Shown: in pieces, positions 25,643-34,590 of the stretch | Position numbering within the stretch: the stretch's first letter is position 1 | Layout: the number at the start of each line of letters is the position of its first letter | Assembly: GCF_040274945.1 (NCBI RefSeq) | Contig: NZ_JBEMAR010000009.1 | Location: 62,001 to 126,000, forward strand | From: Carnobacterium_B sp040274945 | GTDB lineage: Bacteria; Bacillota; Bacilli; Lactobacillales; Carnobacteriaceae | Length of the DNA: 64,000 bases | Direction: 5' to 3' | Notes under the pieces: model-generated | The model's database searches: none | Seen by the model: only the letters and a program-made list of their open reading frames with translations | What the model was told of the DNA's origin: nothing | Program-made: the position numbers and the translations under genes

Positions 25643-25705
25643 AAGCAAAAAGATAATCTCATTTTATTTCTTATTTAGGGTTTTAATTTAAAGAAAATCA
25701 TTTTA

Positions 25706-25725
25706 TTGAGTAAACGATTACTCAA
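25706..25725. promoter_or_regulatory. LacI-type operator, distal
   Basis: TTGAGTAAACGATTACTCAA is symmetrical outside its centre. On the minus strand TTTACT inside it and TTAAAT 17 bp downstream are candidate -35 and -10 elements for alsE. It lies 83 bp from the proximal copy, so looping is possible. Confidence 0.8.
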
Positions 25726-25742
25726 TAGACAAAAAACGATTT

Positions 25743-26756
25743 TTATGTCGTTTCTCTTTCAATTAGTCTGGTAGATACTTTGATATCATGATTATTTAAT
25801 GTCGTATCTGGTTTGGTCATCAATTGATAAAGTATATCAGCAGCTCTTTCAGCAATTTCATTCGTTTCTTGGTGAATCGTTGTAATACTTGGAGAAGTAT
25901 ACTTAGAGATACTATCATCATCGAAACCAACAACTTTCACTTCATCAGGAATTGAAATGTGATTCTTCTTCAATGTTTGAACCGCCCCATATGCCAACCA
26001 ATCGTTTGTAGCAAATACACCATCAAATACCAATCCTCTATTTAAAACTTCTTCAATAGATTTTTGAGCAATTTCAAATTTCGATAAACTACTTGAAGAT
26101 GCATGAATGATTAATTCAGACTCCAGTTTTAAATTGGCATCTTTGAGTGCTTTTTTATAGCCAGCGATTCGATCATTACTAGATGTTGTATTATTGTCTT
26201 TAGTTAAAAGTAAAATTCTTTTACAACCTTTATCAAGTAGAAATCGGGTTGCCTTATAACCACCTTCAGAATGATCCGAACCTACAATGGCTATATTACT
26301 AGCTACTTTAGGTTTACGGTCAATACACACAATCGGAATATCTCTTGAAAGTTGTGTTTCATCAATTTCCTCTTGTCCAGAGATACAAATAAGCCCGTCC
26401 ACTAATTTAGAATCAAGCGATTTCAAATAAGCTTTTTCTTTTTCCGCATCTTTGTTCGTGTTGCAAATAATAGTAGAAATCCCTTTATCAAAGAAATAAC
26501 TTTCAATTTGTGTGATCAAAGAAGAGAAAAATTCATTACTGATATCTGGGACAATCATGCCAATTGTATGTGACTTCTGCTCACGCAACGTTTTTGCTAC
26601 AGAGTTAGTAGAATACCCAAATTCTTTTACGACATCTAATACCTTTTTTCTAGTTTCTTCTGAAAATCTTCCGTTATCATTCAAAACTCTTGATACCGTC
26701 GCAGTAGATACATTACTTAATTTTGCAATATCTTTTATAGAAAGCTGCTTTTTCAT
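25743..26756 (-). CDS. LacI-family repressor of the alsE operon
   Basis: The 337-residue protein has the LacI helix-turn-helix (about residues 5-26, SIKDIAKLSNVSTATVSRVL) and a ligand-binding domain. GTGAGG precedes the ATG. Three near-identical palindromes flank it: one in its own promoter and two in front of alsE, so it very likely represses both units. The effector is probably the imported sugar or its phosphate. It is the homologue by position of the LacI gene that heads the related Listeria cassette. Confidence 0.88.
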   Translation of the reverse strand: MKKQLSIKDIAKLSNVSTATVSRVLNDNGRFSEETRKKVLDVVKEFGYSTNSVAKTLREQKSHTIGMIVPDISNEFFSSLITQIESYFFDKGISTIICNTNKDAEKEKAYLKSLDSKLVDGLICISGQEEIDETQLSRDIPIVCIDRKPKVASNIAIVGSDHSEGGYKATRFLLDKGCKRILLLTKDNNTTSSNDRIAGYKKALKDANLKLESELIIHASSSSLSKFEIAQKSIEEVLNRGLVFDGVFATNDWLAYGAVQTLKKNHISIPDEVKVVGFDDDSISKYTSPSITTIHQETNEIAERAADILYQLMTKPDTTLNNHDIKVSTRLIERETT

Positions 26757-26772
26757 AGCTACCTCACTTCAT

Positions 26773-26800
26773 TTGAGTAATCGTTTACTCAATAATAATA
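26773..26800 (-). promoter_or_regulatory. Promoter and operator of the LacI gene
   Basis: The operator TTGAGTAATCGTTTACTCAA (26773-26792) is the reverse complement of the distal alsE site. Just upstream on the minus strand lie -10 TATTAT (26795-26800) and, 16 bp away, -35 TTGCAT (26817-26822), so a bound repressor would block its own gene. Confidence 0.8.
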
Positions 26801-26843
26801 TCATAAATAGAAATTAATGCAACAGAAAAAGTAACCGTACTCA

Positions 26844-27794
26844 TCAATTAACTTCAATAATCCCAAATAAGTCTAATTTTTTAAATTCGTAGTATCTCCA
26901 TCTACCTGTTCCTTTAGCTGTTAAATGTTTGTTGAAAATATATCTTATTCGACAAATAGACAACCGATTATCACACCAATTGCAAATAGCTGCTGTAGTA
27001 ATTTTTTGCTCTGGAAATAATCGTATATATTCTTGTGCATGTCGAATAATGGTTTGTGAGACTTTCTCTTCTTTGCTACAATATTTACATATACATGTCC
27101 TATTTTTCTTGAATACTTCTATAAAAGAACCACAATAAAAACAAGTAACTCCTTTCTTTAACAGCTCATTTTCATAATAAGGTACATTATGTAAAGAAAA
27201 ATCTTCCATATGCATTGGTTTGATTTCTTCTGCAAAACGGTAATGATTCTGATTTAACCTTCCCGAAATCTCATTAACCATTGAAAAGTGCGATTTCAAC
27301 ATCCCCGGCAACACTATTCCACTATTTCTTGGAGCTTGAAACAAAGTAAAGTCATTAGTTATAAAGACAACGAATTTCTTAATATTCCAATTATATCCCA
27401 TTTGATCCACTAGTTGACGCAACGCTGATTCCGCATTTTTGATTTGATATTGAGGATCAAACACCTCCTTTTTAGTTCGTTCAAAGTACAGTTTGTCATT
27501 TTCATAATAATATTCGCCTTCAAAATTTTTCACTTCATATACAAAAAGGCACTTTGCAGTAATCACCAAAGTATCCAGTTGGAATTTCTTCCCTCTCACT
27601 GTTAAATACAAATCGTTTAAAACTAGACACTCACATTTCAATTGTTCAGTTATAGAATCAAACTTCATTTCCCCACTGTATCCTTTGACCCAATTCGCAT
27701 ATTTATTGCGGTCGTCTCTTGACAAATCCATTCGATTCGCCAAAGACTCCATGACTAATAATCGAAACGGTTTTTCTCTCTCTTTAAAAGCCAT
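26844..27794 (-). CDS. NERD-domain protein with zinc ribbon (paralogue A)
   Basis: The 316-residue protein has a nuclease-related (NERD) domain: Glu42 in GYSGE, Asp74 in FQLDTL, and Glu87/Lys89 in YEVKN, the arrangement of a PD-(D/E)xK nuclease fold. A zinc ribbon follows (CFYCG and CICKYC, about residues 217-243), then a C-terminal segment with ICNWCDNRLSICRIR. NERD proteins are thought to act in DNA processing, but none of this type is characterised to my knowledge. GGAGTG precedes the ATG. A paralogue lies at 38847-39761 on the other strand. Confidence 0.75.
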   Translation of the reverse strand: MAFKEREKPFRLLVMESLANRMDLSRDDRNKYANWVKGYSGEMKFDSITEQLKCECLVLNDLYLTVRGKKFQLDTLVITAKCLFVYEVKNFEGEYYYENDKLYFERTKKEVFDPQYQIKNAESALRQLVDQMGYNWNIKKFVVFITNDFTLFQAPRNSGIVLPGMLKSHFSMVNEISGRLNQNHYRFAEEIKPMHMEDFSLHNVPYYENELLKKGVTCFYCGSFIEVFKKNRTCICKYCSKEEKVSQTIIRHAQEYIRLFPEQKITTAAICNWCDNRLSICRIRYIFNKHLTAKGTGRWRYYEFKKLDLFGIIEVN

Positions 27795-28209
27795 CCATCT
27801 ACCACTCCTATTTTTATTTTATTTTTCATATATACTATACGTAATTTAAGCTATTTTTCGATTAAATGACAAACTACCTCATAATGTAAACTCTTTTTTT
27901 ATCCCAATTATGAGGTAACACCCATCTAACGATAAATTAAAGGCAATTTCTACAATCTTTTATTAGCTAGAAAGGGTCTAGCTAATAAACCCTTTCGATT
28001 TCTTATCCAATAATGAGCTAGAACACTGATACTTCAGCATTTGCTCAAATTTGTATACCGGATTATGAGGAAGAACCTCTATAACTAATAATAGACTCAA
28101 TTTTCTTATCAATTTTGTACGATAGATTAACAATTATTCCAAATTTTGTCTTGAATGACGGATAGAACTCTACTTACTTCAGGTGATTACCTTTGGATCA
28201 GAAAGTACA
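27795..28209. other. Intergenic stretch with overlapping hairpins
   Basis: No gene is visible in the roughly 485 bases between the NERD and malY-like genes. It holds an 11-bp inverted repeat TACCTCATAAT/ATTATGAGGTA (27875-27917) and two mutually exclusive hairpins: a 10-bp stem TATTAGCTAG/CTAGCTAATA (27961-27987) and a 7-bp stem AAAGGGT/ACCCTTT (27971-27995) whose left arm is the loop of the first. On the minus strand these would lie in the leader of the NERD gene. Confidence 0.5.
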
Positions 28210-28251
28210 AAGAAGCACTTACCACATACAAAATTGTGGTAGGTGCTTCTT
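28210..28251 (-). terminator. Terminator after the malY-like gene
   Basis: AAGAAGCACTTACCAC pairs with GTGGTAGGTGCTTCTT (one G-U) around a 10-base loop; a short T-rich stretch follows on the minus strand. Confidence 0.7.
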
Positions 28252-28279
28252 GCTGTTTCAACTGTTTGCTTTTGTCTAT

Positions 28280-29485
28280 TCATAATTGATTTTTATTCAT
28301 TTTCAAATAATCCACAGCTTTTTTTAATCCTTCTAAACCATCCATTACTTTCTTTCGTGGACAACCAATATTCATTCGAAGAAAGTCTTTTCCTTGTATT
28401 CCATAGATTGATCCGTCCATAATAGCGACTTCTCCAATTTCGATAAGAGCCTGTTGCAACTCTTCCATCTCGAAAGGCAATCCACTGATATCGATCCAGG
28501 CTAAGAATGTTGATTCTGGAATGGTAAACCTAATTTCTGGAATCTGTGATTTTAAGTAATTAGCTACGACATTTAGATTATTTGAAATATACTCATTCAA
28601 TTCGTCTACCCAATTTTGTCCATTACTATAACCTGCCATGATGCTTTCAATACCCATAATGCTCGCAGATGACAAACCATCTCTATCTTTCAATACTTCT
28701 AAAAAATCTTCTTGTAATCTTTTATCTGGGATCAAGGCATAGGAACCTATCAGACCCGAAGTATTAAACGTTTTACTTGCGGAAGAACAGATAGCTATTT
28801 GTTCCAACTTTGTGGCCAATGAAACAACTGGAAGATGTTGATAAGTTTCTCGAACAATATCCATATGAATCTCATCGGAAATCAAGAATACATGGTAACG
28901 ATCGCACAACTCAATCATTCTAGTTAACTCCTCTTTTGTCCAAACTCTACCTGTTGGATTCTGAGGGCTGCACAATAAGAAAATCGTAGTTTTTTCATCA
29001 ACTAATTTTTGCTCTAAGTCGTCAAAATCTATTGAATAAACTCCGTTAACATAGTAAAGTGGATTTTCTACTATCTCTCGTTTATTCGTACGAATCGTTT
29101 TAAAAAAAGCATCATAGGCTGGTGTTTGAATGACTACTTGATCTCCTACATCCGATTTCAATTCAATTAAGCGTGAGATAGTATAAATGGCAGAAGGTGA
29201 ATAGACGATCCACTCTAAATCAACTTGGGTTGCAAATCGTTCTTTATACCATGAGACAATTGATTGTTTAAAGTCAATATGGTTCCATCTAGTATAGCCG
29301 TATATTGGATGAGACTCTCTCTTCTTTAGCGCGTCATTAATAACATTAGGGACAGCAAAATCCATATCAGAAATAGTAAAGGGCAATAAATCATTCACCC
29401 CAAAACGGTCTTCTATATAGTCCCACTGCGTACAGTACGTTCCTTTCCTGTCAATTAATTCATCAAATTCATTTTTTTCCAACAC
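28280..29485 (-). CDS. malY: MalY/PatB-type PLP-dependent C-S lyase
   Basis: The 401-residue protein is a fold-type I PLP enzyme of the MalY/PatB family: TISDMDFAVP at the N-terminus, SPQNPTGR, ISDEIHMDI, the PLP lysine in SSASKTFN, and the C-terminal FLRMNIGCPR. Family members cleave cystathionine or other C-S bonds; E. coli MalY also modulates the maltose regulon. It follows a malX-type PTS gene by 17 bases, the same pair as in the E. coli mal locus. Whether it has a regulatory role here is unknown. Confidence 0.85.
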   Translation of the reverse strand: MLEKNEFDELIDRKGTYCTQWDYIEDRFGVNDLLPFTISDMDFAVPNVINDALKKRESHPIYGYTRWNHIDFKQSIVSWYKERFATQVDLEWIVYSPSAIYTISRLIELKSDVGDQVVIQTPAYDAFFKTIRTNKREIVENPLYYVNGVYSIDFDDLEQKLVDEKTTIFLLCSPQNPTGRVWTKEELTRMIELCDRYHVFLISDEIHMDIVRETYQHLPVVSLATKLEQIAICSSASKTFNTSGLIGSYALIPDKRLQEDFLEVLKDRDGLSSASIMGIESIMAGYSNGQNWVDELNEYISNNLNVVANYLKSQIPEIRFTIPESTFLAWIDISGLPFEMEELQQALIEIGEVAIMDGSIYGIQGKDFLRMNIGCPRKKVMDGLEGLKKAVDYLKMNKNQL

Positions 29486-29501
29486 TACCGCACCCTTTTC
29501 G

Positions 29502-31064
29502 TTAGATTAATCGTTCTAATTGATTTTTTAATGAAGCTACTTGTGTTCCAATGATGACTTGAAGATTCTGGTCGTCTAATTTCATCACTCCCAATGCTCC
29601 ATTAGCCTTTAATACTTCTTCATCAACTTCATCCATATTATGAACCACTAACCTTAACCGTGTAACGCAATTGTCCAATGAAGCAATATTTTCGGTACCA
29701 CCTAAAGCAGATAGAATAACAGGAGCATCATATTTACCTTTTTTCTTATGGCTTAACTCTTCTTCTGAATAATTTGTATCGTCTTTATTAACGAGTTCTC
29801 TTCCTTGTGTTTTTAAGTTAAATCTCTCAATAGCAAATTTAAATACGAAATAATAGAGAGCAAACCAAGCTGCTCCTACTAACAAGACCAAATACCACTT
29901 TGTTTGGTTTCCTTGTAATACACCAAAAATAAGGAAGTCTAAAATTCCTCCATCGGTATTTCCGATTTTAACGTTCAGTAAAGCCATTACCATAAAACCT
30001 AATCCAGTCATAATCACATGGAATAAGTACAATAATGGAGAGACAAATAAGAATAAGAATTCAATCGGTTCGGTAATCCCAGTTACAAAAGTTGCTAAAA
30101 CACCAGAAATTAATAACCCTTTAATTGCCGATTTATTTTCAGGTCTAGCTGTTTTATACATGGCTAATGCGACAGCAGGCAGACCGAACATAAAGGTCGG
30201 CATTTTCCCTTGTGATAGAAAAGCAGTAGCATCGGCACTAATCGGAAGTCCTTCTTGCAATTGAGCATAAAAAATATTTAATGCACCTGAGACAGTATTG
30301 CCATCTACAATTTGTGTTCCACCAGCTTCTGTAAAACGAATCATAGATACTAGAATATGATGTAATCCAGTTGGTAATAACAGTCTTTCTCCAGCACCAA
30401 ACAAGAATGGGCCAAAGCTCCCAGCACTTTGAATTAAATTTCCAATACCTGTAATTGCTGCTCCAAATATTGGCCAGATCATTGGCAACAGCAGACCAAC
30501 TACACCTAAAACTAAAGATGTAATGATTGGCACAAACCTAGCTCCACCAAAAAATGCGAATGCATCTGGTAATTGAATCTCAGAGAACCGTTTATGTAGC
30601 GATGAAACAACAATACCTACAATAATCCCACCTAGAACACCCATTTCAATCGTTTGGATGCCCATTACCATTCCTTGCCCTGCTTCTCTCAAAAATTCTG
30701 GATCAGCCAAGATATTGGCTTCAGTTAGATAAAAATTAATGGATAAGTTCATGATGATGTATCCAACTAGTCCAGAAAACGCTGCTACTCCTTTATCATA
30801 GCGGGCTAGTCCTAAAGGAATCGCCATTGCAAACAAGACAGGTAAATACGTAAAAGCAAATCCGCCTATAGTAGATAAAAAACGGAAGAATATTTGCAAA
30901 TACTCATTGTTAAGAAAAGGCATAATTTCAAGAGTCGTTGCACTTGTAAATGAGCTGCCTATTCCCAACATCAATCCCATAAACGCTAATAAAGCGACCG
31001 GCAACATGAATGTTTTGCCTAAGCCTTGAAAAAACTCCCAAAAACTTCCCTTACCCTTTTTCAT
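29502..31064 (-). CDS. malX: PTS permease EIICB, maltose/glucose type
   Basis: The 520-residue protein has an N-terminal IIC domain (about 1-420, including GLHHILVSMIRF and GITEPIEFLFLF) and a C-terminal IIB domain with phosphocysteine in LDNCVTRLRLV. The order IIC-IIB and the adjacent malY-like gene favour MalX; the natural substrate could be glucose, maltose or another alpha-glucoside. The ATG at 31064 follows GGGAGA at nine bases. A cre site and an inverted repeat lie in the promoter. Confidence 0.85.
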   Translation of the reverse strand: MKKGKGSFWEFFQGLGKTFMLPVALLAFMGLMLGIGSSFTSATTLEIMPFLNNEYLQIFFRFLSTIGGFAFTYLPVLFAMAIPLGLARYDKGVAAFSGLVGYIIMNLSINFYLTEANILADPEFLREAGQGMVMGIQTIEMGVLGGIIVGIVVSSLHKRFSEIQLPDAFAFFGGARFVPIITSLVLGVVGLLLPMIWPIFGAAITGIGNLIQSAGSFGPFLFGAGERLLLPTGLHHILVSMIRFTEAGGTQIVDGNTVSGALNIFYAQLQEGLPISADATAFLSQGKMPTFMFGLPAVALAMYKTARPENKSAIKGLLISGVLATFVTGITEPIEFLFLFVSPLLYLFHVIMTGLGFMVMALLNVKIGNTDGGILDFLIFGVLQGNQTKWYLVLLVGAAWFALYYFVFKFAIERFNLKTQGRELVNKDDTNYSEEELSHKKKGKYDAPVILSALGGTENIASLDNCVTRLRLVVHNMDEVDEEVLKANGALGVMKLDDQNLQVIIGTQVASLKNQLERLI

Positions 31065-31087
31065 TATTTTCTCTCCCTTACTCTTTT

Positions 31088-31133
31088 GTATCTTCAAGAT
31101 ACCTTTTCGTCACGCCTCTAGCAAGCGTTTACA
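31088..31133 (-). promoter_or_regulatory. malX promoter with inverted repeat and cre site
   Basis: On the minus strand -35 TTGCTA and -10 TATCTT are 17 bp apart. The -35 overlaps a cre-like site (plus-strand AGCAAGCGTTTACA, 31120-31133), and the -10 overlaps a perfect 15-bp palindrome GTATCTTCAAGATAC (31088-31102), a good candidate for the operator of the upstream RpiR-type regulator. Confidence 0.72.
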
Positions 31134-31185
31134 CAATTTTTGAAAAGTGTTACAAGAAATGTAAGGACATACAAAAAGCAACTAT

Positions 31186-31968
31186 TTATTTGTTGTGTTG
31201 CTTGATGTACTCAATGATTACTAGATCCATTAACAAATTAAGAGTAAATCTAGAACTCATATCAATTTCATCGTAATAATGACTTTCTGAATAAGCCATA
31301 AGGGTTAAATCAGCAAAAGATTCTATTTGACTGCCTTGCGTACCTGTTAAAAGAATCATTGGTACACGCCTCTGTTTTAAAATAGTAGCGTATTCTATCA
31401 GATGTAAGGTTTCACCACTATGAGATATTAAAATAGCAATATCTGTAGGCTTTAAATGATTAGCAACTGCTCTTAACTCATCCCAGTCATTTCTAGCAGA
31501 AGCTATTTTCCCTGCAAATGTCAGCTTTCTTGCAGTCTCACTGCAAAATGAAAAAGACGCTCCTACACCAAAAAACTCCACTAATTGGCTGGCATTTAAT
31601 AAATCAACTGCTTGTAATATATTTTCTGTATTTAAAGCATTCACCGTTTGATTCATTTCGTTTTTAAAACGACTAACGTGTCTAGCTATTTCTCCAACTC
31701 CTTGTTTTTCTTGATGTTTCTCTTCTTTTATTCCTTTGTACTGATCTAAAGCATATTTTAATTGTTGGTAACCTTTAAAACCTAATTTCTTACATGTACG
31801 GCTAACAGTAGCAGTCGATACATAGATAGTGTTAGCAAAGTCCTCTATGTTTAGTTCTGATACTTTATTTGGATATCTCAACATGTATTCTAATACTTGA
31901 GACTCTAATGTACTCAATTTTTTTCGTTTAACCAATAATTTCTTAAAAAAGAGATTAGCCTCTGACAA
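31186..31968 (-). CDS. RpiR-family regulator of the malXY pair
   Basis: The 260-residue protein has an RpiR helix-turn-helix (about 1-77, ending VSTATVSRTCKKLGFKGYQQ) and a SIS domain (FFGVGASFSFCSE, ILISHSGET). It starts with TTG at 31968; an in-frame TGA lies three codons upstream, and GGAG is 11 bases away, so this is the only possible start. It lies upstream of malX on the same strand. Regulation by RpiR rather than a MalI-type LacI protein differs from the E. coli system. Confidence 0.82.
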   Translation of the reverse strand: MSEANLFFKKLLVKRKKLSTLESQVLEYMLRYPNKVSELNIEDFANTIYVSTATVSRTCKKLGFKGYQQLKYALDQYKGIKEEKHQEKQGVGEIARHVSRFKNEMNQTVNALNTENILQAVDLLNASQLVEFFGVGASFSFCSETARKLTFAGKIASARNDWDELRAVANHLKPTDIAILISHSGETLHLIEYATILKQRRVPMILLTGTQGSQIESFADLTLMAYSESHYYDEIDMSSRFTLNLLMDLVIIEYIKQHNK

Positions 31969-32122
31969 ACTTTCTCACTCTCCTATGTTTAATTTACTTA
32001 TTAGTAAAAATAATTTCCTATCTTAATGAAGCCTACATAACATTTATATAACTATTCTATCTAACACATCATAACTTAAAATAATAAAAATAAAAAATGA
32101 TAGATTATAAAAAGGAATTCCT

Positions 32123-32598
32123 TTGATTTCTATTGAACTTCATCATGTATTAAACACGTACATCTATTTTGGTATGGGTTCCTACACTATCGCTTCTGGT
32201 GAAGTAGTTCATGGTGAAATTACACGTTTCTTAAATGGAGATCCAACAGTGGTTTACTTCATTGGCGGATTCTACTTAGTAATGAAGTTCGGAGTTCCAG
32301 CTATTGCATTAGCAATTTACAAGACTGCTAGATATGACAAAAACCAAACTAAAACAGTGATGAGTTCTGGAGCTGGTACTTACTTTTTAACTGGTTTAGC
32401 AGGTGTTATTCTTTATTTGTTTAATGTACGTCTTGGATTTTCATGGTGCGCAAGTATGATTGATTATCTTGAAAACATCGGGATAGCTGATAATCCACTA
32501 TGGGTCATCACAATTTGAATTATATTTTTCATACTCTTTTATTTCACATTTTTCTTTGTGATTAAATATAAAAAAGACTCTTCAAACAGGAGTTAAAG
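32123..32598 (+). pseudogene. Remnant of a glucose/GlcNAc-type PTS EIIC gene
   Basis: The translated sequence matches the C-terminal part of NagE/PtsG-like EIIC (ELHHVLNTYIYFGMGSY, GEVVHGEITRFLNGDPT, GFYLVMKFGVPAIALAIYKT). The N-terminal half is absent, an internal stretch covering the conserved TEPIEF segment is deleted, and an in-frame TGA at 32516 interrupts the last membrane helix, after which the same frame continues as IIFFILFYFTFFFVIKYKK. No IIB or IIA follows. It has no ribosome binding site. It is decayed DNA, not a gene. Confidence 0.82.
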
Positions 32599-32639
32599 GA
32601 TTTTTGATGAACGGAAACCATGTTCAAACAATGAAACTA

Positions 32640-32688
32640 AAGAAACTCAAAAAAGCAGTCAAAAGTGACTGCCTTTTTGAGTTTCTTT
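32640..32688 (+). terminator. Strong terminator after the EIIC remnant
   Basis: A near-perfect 22-bp stem (AAAGAAACTC with GAGTTTCTTT outside, GCAGTCA with TGACTGC inside) and a TTTAT tail. It probably survived from the decayed permease gene. No gene is visible from 32690 to 32893. Confidence 0.88.
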
Positions 32689-32893
32689 ATAATATGAGTG
32701 TAATATTTTCAGGGAACACTCAATCGTTCATTTATCAGTTCAATTTAAATGCTATAATTTAAGCTACCTAGATGGTTATAATTATTTTGCATCAAATGAT
32801 AGATATCCATATATGACCAGTTATTGTTTACACTTTCTTAGAACCAAAATTTTTGTATTACTTATTAATCTATCCTCTAACTAAATTTTGTCT

Positions 32894-33907
32894 TCAACGA
32901 TTTATTTTCCCATTTCCTGTTTCTAAAAAATTATTTACTTCAGAGACACTAAATTGATTACAGTCACCATAGACTGTATGTTTCAATGCAGATGCTGCTG
33001 CTGCAAAATTTATAATCCCTTGAGGATCGTGTTGGCATAAAAGACCATGCAAGATTCCACCGGAAAAGGCATCGCCTCCTCCTATACGGTCAACAATAGG
33101 ATTTATATTATGACAATCAGATTCATAATATTTCTTATCCATCCATAAATTACCGATTAAATCATTTTCAGTTGCTGAATGGATCATTCTTTTGGTTGAA
33201 TAAAAAACTTCAATATTAGGAAACAGTCTCTGCATTTCTTGATAGTAATAAACCATTTCATCTTTACCGTCTATCTCTCCACTATACTTAGGAATATTTA
33301 AAATATATCTGGCATCCATATCTCCAGCTGAACAGTAATCAACATATGGTAGAATTAATTTAATTGTGTCTCTTGCCTCTTCTAAACTCCACATCTTAGA
33401 ACGGTAGTTGATATCAAAACTAATCTTAACTCCAGCTTTTTTAGCAACTTTGATTAAATCTACTGTCAGATTCTTCCATTCTTTCGAAAGTGCAGAAGTA
33501 ATTCCAGAGATGTGAAATAAATCAATATCATCAAAAAGAGCATTTATATCCCATTCAATCTTTTTCATATCGCCAAAACTTGAACCCAATCGATCATAAA
33601 TTACATTTGCTGATCGCTTTCCTACCCCTGCTTCCATGTAATACAATCCTAGACGCTGACCGCCAAAAAGTAAATGAGTAGTGGATACTCCATAATTATT
33701 CAGAAATTTTTTAACGGATTGGCCTAAAGCATTATTGGGAACTTTGCTGGCAAAAGATACTTCATGACCATAGTTAGCAAGCGAAATAGCAACATTGGCT
33801 TCTCCGCCTCCATAACAGACCTCAAATTGTTGAGCTTGTGCAAGACGTTCTCCAGGATTTGTTGAGAGTCGCATCATGATTTCGCCCAGTGTTACAACTT
33901 TCCCCAT
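32894..33907 (-). CDS. kdgK: 2-keto-3-deoxygluconate kinase (PfkB family)
   Basis: The enzyme phosphorylates 2-keto-3-deoxygluconate (KDG) to KDPG. The 337-residue protein has the PfkB pattern YGGGEANVAISLANYG near the N-terminus and the signature DRIGGGDAFSGG with the catalytic Asp near residue 285. It starts two bases after the eda stop. The adjacent aldolase makes KDG kinase the most likely specificity; other sugar-acid kinases of this family are possible. Confidence 0.85.
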   Translation of the reverse strand: MGKVVTLGEIMMRLSTNPGERLAQAQQFEVCYGGGEANVAISLANYGHEVSFASKVPNNALGQSVKKFLNNYGVSTTHLLFGGQRLGLYYMEAGVGKRSANVIYDRLGSSFGDMKKIEWDINALFDDIDLFHISGITSALSKEWKNLTVDLIKVAKKAGVKISFDINYRSKMWSLEEARDTIKLILPYVDYCSAGDMDARYILNIPKYSGEIDGKDEMVYYYQEMQRLFPNIEVFYSTKRMIHSATENDLIGNLWMDKKYYESDCHNINPIVDRIGGGDAFSGGILHGLLCQHDPQGIINFAAAASALKHTVYGDCNQFSVSEVNNFLETGNGKINR

Positions 33908-33908
33908 A

Positions 33909-34559
33909 TTATTTTTGTCCTTTTATTTCGTAGTATTTATCCATATATTGTTTTGATAATTCTGTTACTTTATCAAAATCACCACTTTTTACTGGCTCCA
34001 ATAAGTTTCCACCAACTCCAACAGTCACTACGCCCTCATTGAACCATTCTGCCATATTATCTATGTTTACTCCACCAGTAGGCATGATATTTAGATAAGG
34101 CAATGGTGCTTTGAACGCTTTGACAACACTAGGACCGTACACACTTCCAGGGAATAATTTAACAATATCAACACCGCTTTTAAGAGCCGTTTCCATTTCA
34201 GTAATCGTCATACAGCCTGGCAAGTAAGGGATTTGGTAAAGATTACACATTTCTGCAGTAGCCGGATTAAAACTTGGACTGACAATATATTGAGCACCAG
34301 CCATAATAGCTAGTCGTGCTGTTGTTGCATCTAGAACCGTTCCAGCTCCTATGACAACTTCAGCTTGATTTTTATAGTGAACGGCTAGTTCTTTTATAAT
34401 TTCATTGGCTTCAGGAACAGTAAAGGTTAATTCTATACTCTTAATTCCACCTTTAATCACCGCATGACTCGTTTCTAAAACTTCTTCTTTTGTCTCGCCT
34501 CTAAGAACAGCTATGACTCCCGCTTTTTCTATTCGTTGCAAAATATTCACTTTTTTCAT
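33909..34559 (-). CDS. eda: KDPG aldolase
   Basis: The enzyme cleaves KDPG to pyruvate and glyceraldehyde-3-phosphate. The 216-residue protein has the family markers AGVIAVLRG, ELTFTVPEA with the catalytic Glu, GAGTVLDATTARLAI, YIVSPSFNP, and the Schiff-base lysine in VDIVKLFPG, then MPTGGVN. AAAGGGG precedes the ATG. It lies between kdgK and the PTS gene in one operon. Activity on related 4-hydroxy-2-ketoglutarate is also common. Confidence 0.9.
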   Translation of the reverse strand: MKKVNILQRIEKAGVIAVLRGETKEEVLETSHAVIKGGIKSIELTFTVPEANEIIKELAVHYKNQAEVVIGAGTVLDATTARLAIMAGAQYIVSPSFNPATAEMCNLYQIPYLPGCMTITEMETALKSGVDIVKLFPGSVYGPSVVKAFKAPLPYLNIMPTGGVNIDNMAEWFNEGVVTVGVGGNLLEPVKSGDFDKVTELSKQYMDKYYEIKGQK

Positions 34560-34590
34560 TCTTTAACCCCTTTAAAATCATTCTTTATTT

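Noticed and set aside
32123..32518. A 131-codon plus-strand frame treated as an intact PTS gene
   Set aside because: It lacks the N-terminal half, has an internal deletion and an in-frame stop, so it is a pseudogene.
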